A DNA stretch of 64,000 nt, taken from assembly GCA_963788285.1 (NCBI GenBank), contig CAWBGB010000015.1, positions 135,616 through 199,615 of the forward strand, in the 5' to 3' direction. Under the pieces are notes generated by a model, which made no database searches, had not been told where the DNA came from, and saw nothing but the letters and a program-made list of their open reading frames with translations. Source of the stretch: Alicyclobacillus_A sp963788285 (GTDB taxonomy: Bacteria; Bacillota; Bacilli; Alicyclobacillales; Alicyclobacillaceae). Positions 52,284 to 60,486 of this stretch are shown piece by piece. Every line of letters starts with the position of its first letter. Positions within the stretch are counted from its first letter, which is position 1. The position numbers and the translations under genes were made by a program.

Positions 52284-52472
52284 ATGGCCGACAAGGTGGG
52301 AATAACCACAATCGAGATTTACGGGCCAGGTCCATTGACTGACGAAAAACGGAAACGGCGGTCTAAAGTCATTATCCGGGCAGTCGCCAAGTGTTGGGAG
52401 ACATCTACTCGCCAACGACATACCTCTGATACACGTTTAAGAAACGGCCACAACGTTAGCGAGGTTTTTTGA
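52284..52472 (+). CDS. Small hypothetical ORF (doubtful)
   Basis: A 62-codon frame beginning MADKVGITTIEIYGPGPLTDEKRKRRSKVI. The first half has plausible composition for a small basic protein, but there is no good ribosome site and the end runs into an inverted repeat. It may be a remnant of a larger gene or chance. Confidence 0.25.
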   Translation: MADKVGITTIEIYGPGPLTDEKRKRRSKVIIRAVAKCWETSTRQRHTSDTRLRNGHNVSEVF

Positions 52473-52493
52473 TACAACATGTCGTGTTGTATC
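52471..52493. repeat. Perfect inverted repeat
   Basis: GATACAACA (52471-52479) and TGTTGTATC (52485-52493) with a 5-nt spacer, preceded by six T residues. It could be a terminator read on the minus strand or an operator-like site. It lies just left of the IS5-type element. Confidence 0.5.
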
Positions 52494-52547
52494 ATTTCAA
52501 GGACCAACCCGGTGACCATAAATTTTTTTGAAACGGCGGTTGTACCT

Positions 52548-54157
52548 AGGGTCTGCTGAATGGGTCATGCATTAGCTTGGAATGGGACACGTGACAGTTT
52601 GAATCAGCCATTTGAGAAAAAGAGTCAAGAAAAGGCGGAGGCGCCGCTCCAGGTTCAGTACCAGCAACTGCATCGCGACAACCGTCTCGCTCGTCGCCTG
52701 AAGGCGCGCCCGAATTAGACCCAGGCCATAGAGGCGCTTGCCTTCGCCGAATTTTCCTTCAACTGCATTACGCTCCACTGCGTCCTGCCTCTCTATCTTC
52801 CTCTGTTCCGCTCGCTCCGTCTTCGAGGGCCGGCCCAGCGGCGGTCCACTTAAGCGAATACCACGTTCCTTGCAGTAACGCAGGTTCTCCCGGTTCCGGT
52901 AGGCCTTATCGGCCAGCACGGCCTCTGGATAGTAGCCATAGCGTTCCCGGTAAGCCTCAACCGCCGCCTGCAGGGTGTGACCTTCATGAAAGCTGTCCCA
53001 ATTCAACCGCTCTAGTCTTGCGTACCCGTCCACCACACTGATTGCCACTTTTGCGCCGAACTCAACGTTTGCACGTACCTTGCCACGGACGATAGGACGC
53101 ACATGGGGTTGCGAGATGCTGACGACCCGATCGTCGATGCGCCGCATCCTCCTGCGGTACATCTCCTCTTGCTGGCGATACAGCTCATGAATGACCAACA
53201 GTTGACGATGTTGCCGAACGCTCAACGCGCTGAGTCCGACCTCATTCCTCAATTTGGCGATGATTCGCAAGTCACGGGCTACAAACCGCAGTTGCTTCCC
53301 GATTGCCTTGCGCAGTGCACGCGGACTCACGCGCCTCTGCTTCGCCACCGCCAGGTACGCCTTGTGCGCCTTCTTTCGATAGGTGCGCGGTTTGCGACTA
53401 CCAGGCTCACGCACCGCATGTAAAACGTCAATCATCTTCTCCAACTTCTCCCGAGCCTCATTGAGTAAGGACAGGTCGGTTGGGTAGGCGATGTCCGCCG
53501 GGGCACACGTGGCATCGAGCAACAGCTTACCTTGGTTCGCAGGCGTCTCCTTATCTGTTGATGGCTTGGAGGTGGCGTCCACCTCGGGCTGCCCTGGATG
53601 TCCATCATCCCGGTCATCAGAATCATCGCTTGCGTCTTTCTCCATCACGATCCATTCATTGACCTGGTTGATCACGTCCGGACCAAGTCGCTTGCGAAAG
53701 TGCGTCATCAGAGAGGGATGAAACGGTGGTTCTTCCTGAAAGCTTGGTAATCCGATGAAGTATTGCAAATACGGGTTCTCCGTGATCTGACGAACCGTCT
53801 CCCGGTCGCTCAGACCCAAGCGTTCCTGGATGATGAGTGCACCAAGCGCCACACGGACCGAGTATGCCTTCTGTCCCTTCGTCCAGGATTTGAAACGCTC
53901 TCCGTAGTGCTCTTCAACCTTCCACCAGGGAATCATCTGGGCGAGTTTGACCCAGCGGTTCTCCTGATTCAACTTTCCGCCAAATGGTAGGAAGAAGTCA
54001 TCCGGCAACAGGATCTGTCGTTCAGTCGGTCGATACATAGGTCCCCTCACGTGCAAGGATTTTGACGGGTTTCACGAGAAATCCATGCACAAGATTTCGT
54101 GATGAAAGGCCAAGAATCCTTGTCGCTACTGGGTTTTTCAATCGTTCAGCAGACCCT
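52548..54157 (-). mobile_element. IS5/IS1182-type insertion sequence with 13-bp terminal inverted repeats
   Basis: AGGGTCTGCTGAA at 52548-52560 is the perfect reverse complement of TTCAGCAGACCCT at 54145-54157. Between them lies one intact transposase gene on the minus strand. If the outermost A/T is counted as flank, each side shows a TA dinucleotide, compatible with a short target duplication. Length ~1.6 kb. Confidence 0.9.
52572..54038 (-). CDS. IS5/IS1182-family transposase (DDE)
   Basis: About 488 residues. An N-terminal DUF772-type domain (RWVKLAQMIPWWKVEEHYGERF, ALGALIIQERLGLSDRETVRQITENPYLQYFIGL) is followed by the DDE catalytic core: Asp in GKLLLDATCAPADIAYPTDLSLLNEARE, Asp in AVLADKAYRNRENLRYCKERGI and Glu in ERNAVEGKFGEGKRLYGL. 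An acidic low-complexity insert (DASDDSDDRDDGHPGQPEVD, ~residue 145-165) precedes the first Asp. ATG 54038 is preferred to the TTG at 54056 because GAGGGG is 5 nt before it. The gene is uninterrupted, so the element may be functional. Confidence 0.92.
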   Translation of the reverse strand: MYRPTERQILLPDDFFLPFGGKLNQENRWVKLAQMIPWWKVEEHYGERFKSWTKGQKAYSVRVALGALIIQERLGLSDRETVRQITENPYLQYFIGLPSFQEEPPFHPSLMTHFRKRLGPDVINQVNEWIVMEKDASDDSDDRDDGHPGQPEVDATSKPSTDKETPANQGKLLLDATCAPADIAYPTDLSLLNEAREKLEKMIDVLHAVREPGSRKPRTYRKKAHKAYLAVAKQRRVSPRALRKAIGKQLRFVARDLRIIAKLRNEVGLSALSVRQHRQLLVIHELYRQQEEMYRRRMRRIDDRVVSISQPHVRPIVRGKVRANVEFGAKVAISVVDGYARLERLNWDSFHEGHTLQAAVEAYRERYGYYPEAVLADKAYRNRENLRYCKERGIRLSGPPLGRPSKTERAEQRKIERQDAVERNAVEGKFGEGKRLYGLGLIRARLQATSETVVAMQLLVLNLERRLRLFLTLFLKWLIQTVTCPIPS

Positions 54158-54254
54158 ACTTAATGCTTGCCTCTCTGCAACTCCACATGGGTGTCCTGAG
54201 CAGAATGCATAACCAGAACAGATGTTCGAATATCAGTGTAAGAATATGTAATGA

Positions 54255-54470
54255 TTGGTTCAACGACTCATTGAAGTGACAACTAAAGATGAGTTCCCGC
54301 ACACCATCATCGAAGGTGACAACACCTATACCGTAACCGACGTCATTGACTGGTGGATGGAGGCTGGCGCCTGGTGGGATGATGAACCACCGCACCGCGA
54401 ATCCAAAGACTTCCTGTTTCTTCAACCGGATCCGGCACGGCTTCAGGCGGTCACCGACAAAGATGAATAG
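54255..54470 (+). CDS. Small DUF6504-like protein (possibly truncated)
   Basis: 71 codons from a TTG: RLIEVTTKDEFPHTIIEGDNTYTVTDVIDWWMEAGAWWDDEPPHRESKDFLFL. The pattern Y-x-V-x-x-V-I-D-x-W-x-E-A-G-x-W-W-x-x-E-P is characteristic of small DUF6504-type proteins that often accompany DNA-repair/Y-family polymerase genes. The C-terminus is shorter than usual and there is no strong SD. It may be a fragment. An SRAP-domain gene relic lies 0.5 kb away, consistent with a former DNA-damage neighbourhood. Confidence 0.4.
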   Translation: MVQRLIEVTTKDEFPHTIIEGDNTYTVTDVIDWWMEAGAWWDDEPPHRESKDFLFLQPDPARLQAVTDKDE

Positions 54471-54948
54471 ATCCATGTTGTTAAGGGGTTCACCGTCATA
54501 AGTGACCGCCTGTCATGACGTAGATTAAATTTGTTCTTCTTTTTTTAACGGAATAAATTTTATTCCGTCACTGTAAATTTCGCATTGAAACCCCAGTGGG
54601 GCTAGGTCTATTTCATGAGGACCAATTATAATTTTCGAAAAATATGCCTCCTTTCGGCGTTTGACTCCCTATCCCCAGGGTGTTGCGATAGTTGTCCAGG
54701 GCTTAATTTTATTTACATTGTTCTCATGCATCACTACACCTTCTCTTTTTGATGACTAACTCACAGTATTCAAGTGGACAATCCAGTCCTATGCTCAGAA
54801 AGCGTTCAGGCAAGGAGTTGTTTCATGTAATCGTACTGCCTCCGTACTCTCCGGCCAGTCATTCTGCGCGTTCCGTGGTGATGTTTACGTCAACGTCTCA
54901 AAGTCAATAATGGAACGGTGAGCCATTGTTTTCCTTCCCCATACTATA
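54471..54948. other. Intergenic region with a palindrome
   Basis: No gene recognised. ACGGAATAA-ATT-TTATTCCGT (54548-54568) is a perfect 9-bp inverted repeat, operator-like or the stem of a weak terminator preceded (not followed) by T residues on this strand. Confidence 0.4.
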
Positions 54949-54974
54949 GCCCTCATCCTTCATTGGATGGGGGC
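54949..54974. terminator. GC-rich hairpin, possible terminator
   Basis: GCCCTCATCC (54949-54958) pairs with GGATGGGGGC (54965-54974, one G-T pair) over a 6-nt loop. It lies immediately downstream of the decayed SRAP gene on the opposite strand. T-richness after the stem is weak. Confidence 0.4.
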
Positions 54975-54980
54975 GCTTTG

Positions 54981-55332
54981 TCATCTTACTTCCTCAATAC
55001 ATTCCGGTTCATCATTCCGTACATTCCCGACCAACTCCGAAACTCGGTATGCGTACATCTCGCCCTTATACGGCTGCAGCACGGACATAACCGTGTCAGT
55101 ATCCGTGATGCTGCGGTCTAGTCACAAGTCCATTGAGGCTTTTGTCCAATATCACGAGCATTCTGTCATGCAAAGTTCGCATGAAGAAATTCGGTTCACA
55201 CGTAATAATGATGGTGGAGAAATGGACCTTCTTCTTTCCATCTGGTGACCGCCACGTATTCCACAATCCGACCATGCCGAACACTTCCTGCTTCTTGAGG
55301 GCTTTTTGGTGTGCGTAAGTCATAGAATTCAT
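54981..55332 (-). pseudogene. SRAP (HMCES/YedK-type abasic-site processing) domain remnant
   Basis: Reading right to left: QKALKKQEVFGMVGLWNTWRSPDGKKKVHFSTIIITCEPNFFMRTLHDRMLVIL, matching the SRAP core (FAGLWExW...CTIITTxAN...IHDRMPVIL). The frame then changes; the next part has a TGA where Trp is expected (L*LDRSITD), followed by VLQPYKGEMYAYRVSELVGNVRNDEPECIEEV and stop at 54981. The N-terminal half with the catalytic Cys2 is absent. One frameshift, one nonsense codon and a 5' truncation are visible. SRAP proteins cross-link to abasic sites in single-stranded DNA. Confidence 0.85.
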
Positions 55333-55401
55333 TTTTTGTCCGTATAGTACAACAAAGCTTTATCCGTCGATGGAGCTCACCATAATCGTCTGTTCGCTCT
55401 G

Positions 55402-55445
55402 ATGGCTTTTACTACTCGTGAAAAACGTAGTAAAGGCCATTTTTA
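55402..55445 (+). terminator. Intrinsic terminator
   Basis: ATGGCTTTTACTAC (55402-55415) pairs with GTAGTAAAGGCCAT (55427-55440), 14 bp with one G-T pair and an 11-nt loop, followed by TTTTTAC. No intact gene lies upstream on this strand; it probably belonged to a lost gene. Confidence 0.7.
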
Positions 55446-55501
55446 CTTAGGCGGGCGACTACCATTGTGGGCACTCGGTTTCGCCCCGCAGAGGACGAAC
55501 C

Positions 55502-55594
55502 ATGCTCGGCCAGGTCTATATTGATGCTGGCATGGTCAAGAACACATATGGTACGGACTGCTTCATGTTAAAGAATACGGGCAGACTCCGATGA
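55502..55594 (+). pseudogene. Glycerol kinase (GlpK) remnant
   Basis: The 31-codon frame reads MLGQVYIDAGMVKNTYGTDCFMLKNTG, the highly conserved GlpK segment (LFGQxCFxxGMxKNTYGTGCFMLMNTG) that follows the GDQQ motif in FGGY kinases. The rest of the gene is missing on both sides. The Gly in TGC is replaced by Asp. Clearly a fragment of a lost glpK gene. Confidence 0.75.
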
Positions 55595-55698
55595 CGACGG
55601 GGATAGGAGCGTTTGTTGAGGGGATCTGTATACATAATCCTTACTTCATTAGAACACTATATCCAACTGTTGAAATTTATTACGAGGGGAAGGGAACC

Positions 55699-55917
55699 GT
55701 GAAGAATAACACTTATAATCCGATTACGCCTGCAGATTTGGAGTACAGGGGAGAAGTTCCACAGAAGTGCAGAGACTGCATCTGGAGGCGTGGTTTCGTT
55801 TGTACCAGAGTCACATGTGTCAAAGAGTTAAATTACGAACTCATTGTAGGCAATGGTCATAGATCAGCGCAGGATGAGCGGGAACAACCTCATCGTTTGA
55901 CGTCCGGGAGTAGATAA
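55699..55917 (+). CDS. Small cysteine-rich hypothetical protein
   Basis: About 72 residues from GTG 55699, which has AAGGGAACC directly upstream; the open frame extends to 55591 through the glpK relic and is rejected. It contains CRDCIWRRGFVCTRVTC (CxxC then CxxxxC), a possible zinc or Fe-S knuckle, after NNTYNPITPADLEYRG. The family is not recognised. It is isolated between remnants and a membrane-protein gene, with no operon context. Confidence 0.5.
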   Translation: MKNNTYNPITPADLEYRGEVPQKCRDCIWRRGFVCTRVTCVKELNYELIVGNGHRSAQDEREQPHRLTSGSR

Positions 55918-56339
55918 TGAAAATGCCCAACCCTTGGACATATGTTGTGCATCTGGAACCCCTGAAGGGCGTGACTTTTAGGCAGTTAGGTCGTTCACGG
56001 GCCTGACCTTCGATGATTGGCGGGCATTTCGAGAATCGAATTCAATACAGTTGTAACCAGTTCAATAACCTGATTTATGGCCGCTATCCCCTCATCGAGG
56101 GATATTTGCCACGCAAACACGTAAGGGTGCTCATAACTTACACAGTGATCCTTATCTTGTATTTGGACAAGGCCACCCAAATTCCATGGTAAGGAACTTT
56201 TTATTGCCTACCAGGAAACTGAACAGAAATGAATGAACATTCCGTGAATATTAAGGAAACGCTCGTGTGTTGCCGTAATTGACAGATTAAATCGCGATAA
56301 GACCTGGGCAAATTAAAGAATAGTTCGGGAGGGAATCGA
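55918..56339. other. Intergenic region
   Basis: About 420 bp with no supported gene. CGGGAGGG (56327-56334) at the right end is the ribosome site of the DUF421 gene. Confidence 0.4.
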
Positions 56340-57200
56340 ATGCCAACTACAAGAGACGTTTTATTGCAGTCAGTTTTTTCCTTTATCGTACTGTTTATTT
56401 TGGCGCGCATCTTGGGCAAACGGCAGGTCGCTCAACTTAATTTTTTTGATTACATCGTCAGTATCACGGTTGGGGACATTGCTGCCAGTTGGTCGCTGGA
56501 TAACATAAAAGGTATCCACGCCATAAGCAGCTTGGCGATTTGGGCCGGTCTTTCCTTGATTGTGTCCTTGATACAACGGAAATCATATAAGGGACGCATC
56601 TTTCTGGATGGAAGACCGAGTGTGGTTATTCAGCACGGGAATGTTTTAGAGGAAAATTTGAAGAAATCTAACTTATCCATCGAAGAGATGATGATGATGC
56701 TTCGTCAGAAGGACATCTTTAAATTATCCGATGTGGAATATGCAATTCTTGAAACGAATGGAACGCTCAGTGTCATGAAGAAGACCGAGTTACAACCGGT
56801 GACTCCCAAAGATGCCGGGATAAAAGTCATTCCAGAGTATGAATCCCGACTTCTCATCATTGACGGGCACGTCATGGAAAAGTCTTTACAACATTCCGGT
56901 TATACAAGGGAATGGTTGCTGGGAGAAATCATGAAGCAGGGTGCATCGGATTTCAAAGACGTATTTATTGCACAAGTGGATTCAAATGGAAATGTGTACG
57001 TTGACCTCTATAAGGATGTTCTAAAAGAGCCGCCGATTAAGGAAAAACCTTTACTGGCAGCATCCTTGAAAAAAATCCAAGCAGATCTCGAGATGTTCAC
57101 TCTGCAAACTAAGAATCGACAAGCCAAGGAAACCTATGGCAAGGCGGCGACTCATCTTAAAGACCTGATTGCACAAATCAGTCCCTTTTTGAAAGAGTAA
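56340..57200 (+). CDS. DUF421 (YetF/YrbG-like) membrane protein
   Basis: 286 residues. Three N-terminal helices include the family signature ILGKRQVAQLNFFDYIVSITVGDIAASWSLD. The two cytoplasmic modules follow: GRPSVVIQHGNVLEENLKKSNLSIEEMMMMLRQKDIFKLSDVEYAILETNGTLSVMKK (first DUF421 lobe) and ESRLLIIDGHVMEKSLQHSGYTREWLLGEIMKQGASDFKDVFIAQVDSNGNVYVDLYKD (second). A C-terminal helical tail (KKIQADLEMFTLQ) completes it. The function is unknown; homologues in Bacillus are spore or stress membrane proteins. CGGGAGGG precedes ATG 56340. It is probably monocistronic. Confidence 0.9.
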   Translation: MPTTRDVLLQSVFSFIVLFILARILGKRQVAQLNFFDYIVSITVGDIAASWSLDNIKGIHAISSLAIWAGLSLIVSLIQRKSYKGRIFLDGRPSVVIQHGNVLEENLKKSNLSIEEMMMMLRQKDIFKLSDVEYAILETNGTLSVMKKTELQPVTPKDAGIKVIPEYESRLLIIDGHVMEKSLQHSGYTREWLLGEIMKQGASDFKDVFIAQVDSNGNVYVDLYKDVLKEPPIKEKPLLAASLKKIQADLEMFTLQTKNRQAKETYGKAATHLKDLIAQISPFLKE

Positions 57201-57494
57201 TCGTTAAGGAAAATAAGAAGAGGTTTCGGTTAAAACCGACGCATATCAAATTTTTGGTGATTTCGACGACCCTCAGCATTGTGAGAGGGAAAGGTAATAT
57301 GAGGAATATTGGTCCATGGCACTAGTCAATTTCGGTATTATTAAACATCCCTAATGAATTGTGCTTTTATGGATTCATTAACCCAAAATTCCGTTCTGGT
57401 AACCCCTTTAAGACATACATTTTTTCCCTTGATAAGAGCTCCCGTAACTGCTCATACTCAGAATGAATTTTCGAAAAAATGTGGGGGAGCCGGC
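57201..57494. other. Intergenic region and unsupported N-terminal extension
   Basis: An open frame from 57354 precedes the alpha/beta hydrolase start, but it has no ribosome site and unlikely composition. No other feature seen. Confidence 0.4.
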
Positions 57495-58340
57495 ATGGGA
57501 ATGGTACACAATGCAGTCGGGAGATTTAACGTGAATCATCGAACTGAGCTTTTTTATCGCAGATTTATTCCCAGCAAACCTTCCTTGGTTTTGGTATTTA
57601 TTCACGGGGCAGGTCAGCATTCCGGACAGTTCGTCGATTTGGGAAGGCATTGTTTGCAACATAATATTGCTTTCTACGCATTTGATCTGCGGGGGTTTGG
57701 ACAATCGACGGGGAAACGTGGCCACGTACATTCGTTTTATGAGTATCTGGATGACATGCACAAATTTATTGGCTTTGTGAGGGAGGTGCATCCTGGTGAA
57801 CCCATCTTCTTGTTAGGACACAGCTTGGGTGGGACGATCGTCGCACGGTATGGGCAAGAGTATGTAAGTCAAGTGCAGGGGGCGATTTTTTCATCACCTG
57901 CCTTGAGACTTCGATTTCATATTCCAAAATCTTTATATCTCGTGTGTCACTTCCTTTCGTTCCTTACCCCAAGGATGTCCATGGATCTGAATCAGTGGTG
58001 TAACCTTGTAACAAGGGTTTGTCGGCTCACTGATACATATACATTTGTGGAAAATGATCCTTTATTTACTTGTAATTTTTCGGTCCGATGGGTGAATCAA
58101 CTCCTTGACAACGGCCAACAGGCATTGAGGAAAGCACGAAATTTTCAAATGGCTACACTCTGTCTCGGTGGAACAAATGATCCATTAGTGGATCCAGTCG
58201 CTGTACAAGAATTTTACGATGCGTTACAGGTAAAAGACAAAAAATTTGTTTTGTTTGAAGCAAATCATGAGCTTTTGCAAGAGGATGGTAAAGAGATTGT
58301 CTACGAAAGTATTATCGAGTGGTTGAAATGCCATCTTTAG
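57495..58340 (+). CDS. Alpha/beta hydrolase (monoacylglycerol lipase-like)
   Basis: About 281 residues of the Hydrolase_4/serine aminopeptidase S33 type: VLVFIHGAGQHSGQFVDLG (oxyanion HG), FYAFDLRGFGQSTGKRGHVHSF, and the nucleophile Ser in FLLGHSLGGTIVARYG. A cap region (~150-195) follows, then TLCLGGTNDPLVDP (Asp) and EANHELLQED (His). It probably hydrolyses monoacylglycerols or related esters in the cytoplasm or at the membrane. GGGGGAG lies 6 nt before ATG 57495 (a second ATG at 57501). It is convergent with the cardiolipin synthase gene, so glycerolipid turnover is a common theme. Confidence 0.87.
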   Translation: MGMVHNAVGRFNVNHRTELFYRRFIPSKPSLVLVFIHGAGQHSGQFVDLGRHCLQHNIAFYAFDLRGFGQSTGKRGHVHSFYEYLDDMHKFIGFVREVHPGEPIFLLGHSLGGTIVARYGQEYVSQVQGAIFSSPALRLRFHIPKSLYLVCHFLSFLTPRMSMDLNQWCNLVTRVCRLTDTYTFVENDPLFTCNFSVRWVNQLLDNGQQALRKARNFQMATLCLGGTNDPLVDPVAVQEFYDALQVKDKKFVLFEANHELLQEDGKEIVYESIIEWLKCHL

Positions 58341-58406
58341 GATAATGCATCATTGTGTATGAAACGATGAGTGTTCCAGAGTATGGTGAAAACGGAGCAG
58401 TGTAGG

Positions 58407-59912
58407 CTATAACAACGACGCAAATAAGCGCGCTCCCTGCTCCAGAATGCGCTGTGAAATGGTTCGATGCAGCAAATCTTCGATGCGCAGTGATACGGAA
58501 TCAGTAAGATCGCGCTCGAATTGTTCGGTGATTTCCCGCGCAACGTCGGCACTGTACAAGACTTCGGACACCTCAAAGTCCAGGCGAAAACTTCTCATAT
58601 CATAGTTTGCGGCCCCTACGACGGCAATATCCCCATCAATGGTCATCAGCTTAGCGTGCAACACACCTTTGTCGTACAAGTAGATATGGACCCCGGCTTC
58701 TAGCAGTTCACCGTAGTAAGTGCGGCTTGCAGCGCCCACGATTTTATGATCCACGTGACGAGGAACCAGCAATCTTACGCGAACACCGCGGGTGACGGAT
58801 GTCTTTAATGCCATGATGATGTCTGCATCGGGCACGAAATAGGGCGTGGTGATGTCAATGGTCTTTGTCGCTTGTGTTAGGCATATAAAGTAGGCCTGCC
58901 GGATGATTTGAATCGGAACTCCAGGATTACCTTGCAACGTCTGCACGTACGCTTTCTGGAACGCCTTTGTGCTCTGAGAGGCGTTAACACCGATGCTATT
59001 CATGGAGCTCAACTCAGCGCCGAGTTCTACCGACCACGTGGAAATAGAAGCCGCGCAGGGTGATGAAATGTTCGATTTATACCGGGTATTCTTCGTCTTC
59101 GTGTTCCAGCGTGTCCTCTTCTTCATCCGTTCGGGCGAAGAGATTTTCCAGTGGGCATTGAAGATTGCCCGTAAATCGACTGCAACTTCACCTACCATTT
59201 GCACATGGGTATCGCGCCAGAATCCTACATTTGGCTGGAATCCGGTGTACTCATCCCCGATGTTGATACCACCTGTAAAAGCTTCCTTTCCGTCAATCAC
59301 GACAATTTTACAATGATCTCGGTAATTCAGGGTGGATCTGAGCCACGGGAACCGAACTGGAAACAGCGTCCGGCATTCAATCCCTGCATCCATCATCCGT
59401 ATGATCTCTCGCCGCGGGAATTGTCGGCTCCCCCAACCGTCTCTCAGAAAGCGAACCTTTACACCGGCTGCGGCCCGTTCAATCAGCAGGTCCGTGATGC
59501 ATCTACCAATTTGGTCATCTCGATATATGTAATATTCCAGATCAATCGTTTTTTCCGCGTTCTGTACGGATTTGATGAGCTTTTCATATGTTTCAACGCC
59601 GTTCGTAAGTACCTGAACTCGGGCACTCCGAAGTCCATTCACGGCCAACTTTCGTAAAGCTTGTGCGATGACCGAGGCTGACCGGTTGAACGAATCCGGC
59701 AACGTGTCCGACTCATTGTTCGGAGAAGTCAGTATTGCTTGTTTTATGCGCACGGGACTCGATACGATGAGATAGAGTCCAAAACCAATGACAGGCAAAA
59801 CATGGCCGACGGTTAGCCAAGTCAAAGCCCTGACCGGCCGGCGTACCTCGCGAATTAATACGACTAACATGAAGAACGTGTTCAACAAGTACAGCCCAAC
59901 AATCCACACCAA
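58407..59912 (-). CDS. Cardiolipin synthase (phospholipase D family)
   Basis: About 501 residues. Two N-terminal helices (VWIVGLYLLNTFFMLVVLI, WLTVGHVLPVIGFGLYLIV) anchor the protein. Two HKD active sites are visible: YRDHCKIVVIDGKEAFTGGINIGDEYTGF and LHAKLMTIDGDIAVVGAANYDMRSF. It condenses two phosphatidylglycerols into cardiolipin and glycerol. The stretch between (KKRTRWNTKTKNTRYKSN...STWSVELGAELSS) is poorly conserved and may have drifted. The frame opens at TTG 59945, but GGGAGG followed by 7 nt favours the TTG at 59912. Residues after the second HKD end in the usual C-terminus. Confidence 0.9.
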   Translation of the reverse strand: MVWIVGLYLLNTFFMLVVLIREVRRPVRALTWLTVGHVLPVIGFGLYLIVSSPVRIKQAILTSPNNESDTLPDSFNRSASVIAQALRKLAVNGLRSARVQVLTNGVETYEKLIKSVQNAEKTIDLEYYIYRDDQIGRCITDLLIERAAAGVKVRFLRDGWGSRQFPRREIIRMMDAGIECRTLFPVRFPWLRSTLNYRDHCKIVVIDGKEAFTGGINIGDEYTGFQPNVGFWRDTHVQMVGEVAVDLRAIFNAHWKISSPERMKKRTRWNTKTKNTRYKSNISSPCAASISTWSVELGAELSSMNSIGVNASQSTKAFQKAYVQTLQGNPGVPIQIIRQAYFICLTQATKTIDITTPYFVPDADIIMALKTSVTRGVRVRLLVPRHVDHKIVGAASRTYYGELLEAGVHIYLYDKGVLHAKLMTIDGDIAVVGAANYDMRSFRLDFEVSEVLYSADVAREITEQFERDLTDSVSLRIEDLLHRTISQRILEQGARLFASLL

Positions 59913-59945
59913 ACTAAGTCCTCCCACGTTGATGAAAGGATGCAA

Positions 59946-60486
59946 ACGGTGCTGCGACGCGAACGCTTAGAATTTGAAAGACACATGACGGACCTGTGCA
60001 ACATGGACGCTTGCTACACCATGTTGCGTGACAGAACCACTAACCTTACGCATCCCACTCGCCTCCAATGTAAGCGTCTAACATGCCGAGTTGACAGTAA
60101 TACTTTCCAGAAGCAGCCCATTTCATGCCGTGCTGGGTCGATACCTAAACGACACATCGTCCAAAGAATTAGAAAGACCCAAGTCATGTCGTGTTTAGGC
60201 ACGACGAATAGTTGATGTTACACGCCAAATTTTAGGACATCACAAAATGTGTTATTTCGCGTGACATGGGGATAATACTTTCAACTAACTTCGATTGGGG
60301 GTGGAAATTATACGCTTTCTGAACTCGGATGCGTTCATTCGGATGTATGCAATATTGGCATTACTGATTGGCGAAGAGATGTTGTTTAACGATTCGAAAA
60401 CCTAGGAAGGGTGAAGGAAGATTTGATTAGGAAATATGTCATTAAGCAAGCCGGAACGTCCAATGGAATGTGGACACGGGGACAAC
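59946..60486. other. Intergenic region
   Basis: About 540 bp between divergent genes, with no supported gene and only short shadow frames. An AT-rich block (60220-60420) probably holds the promoter of the downstream glycosyltransferase. Confidence 0.4.

Noticed and set aside
55591..55698. Upstream extension of the small Cys-rich protein
   Set aside because: It overlaps the glpK remnant and lacks a ribosome site, whereas GTG 55699 has one.
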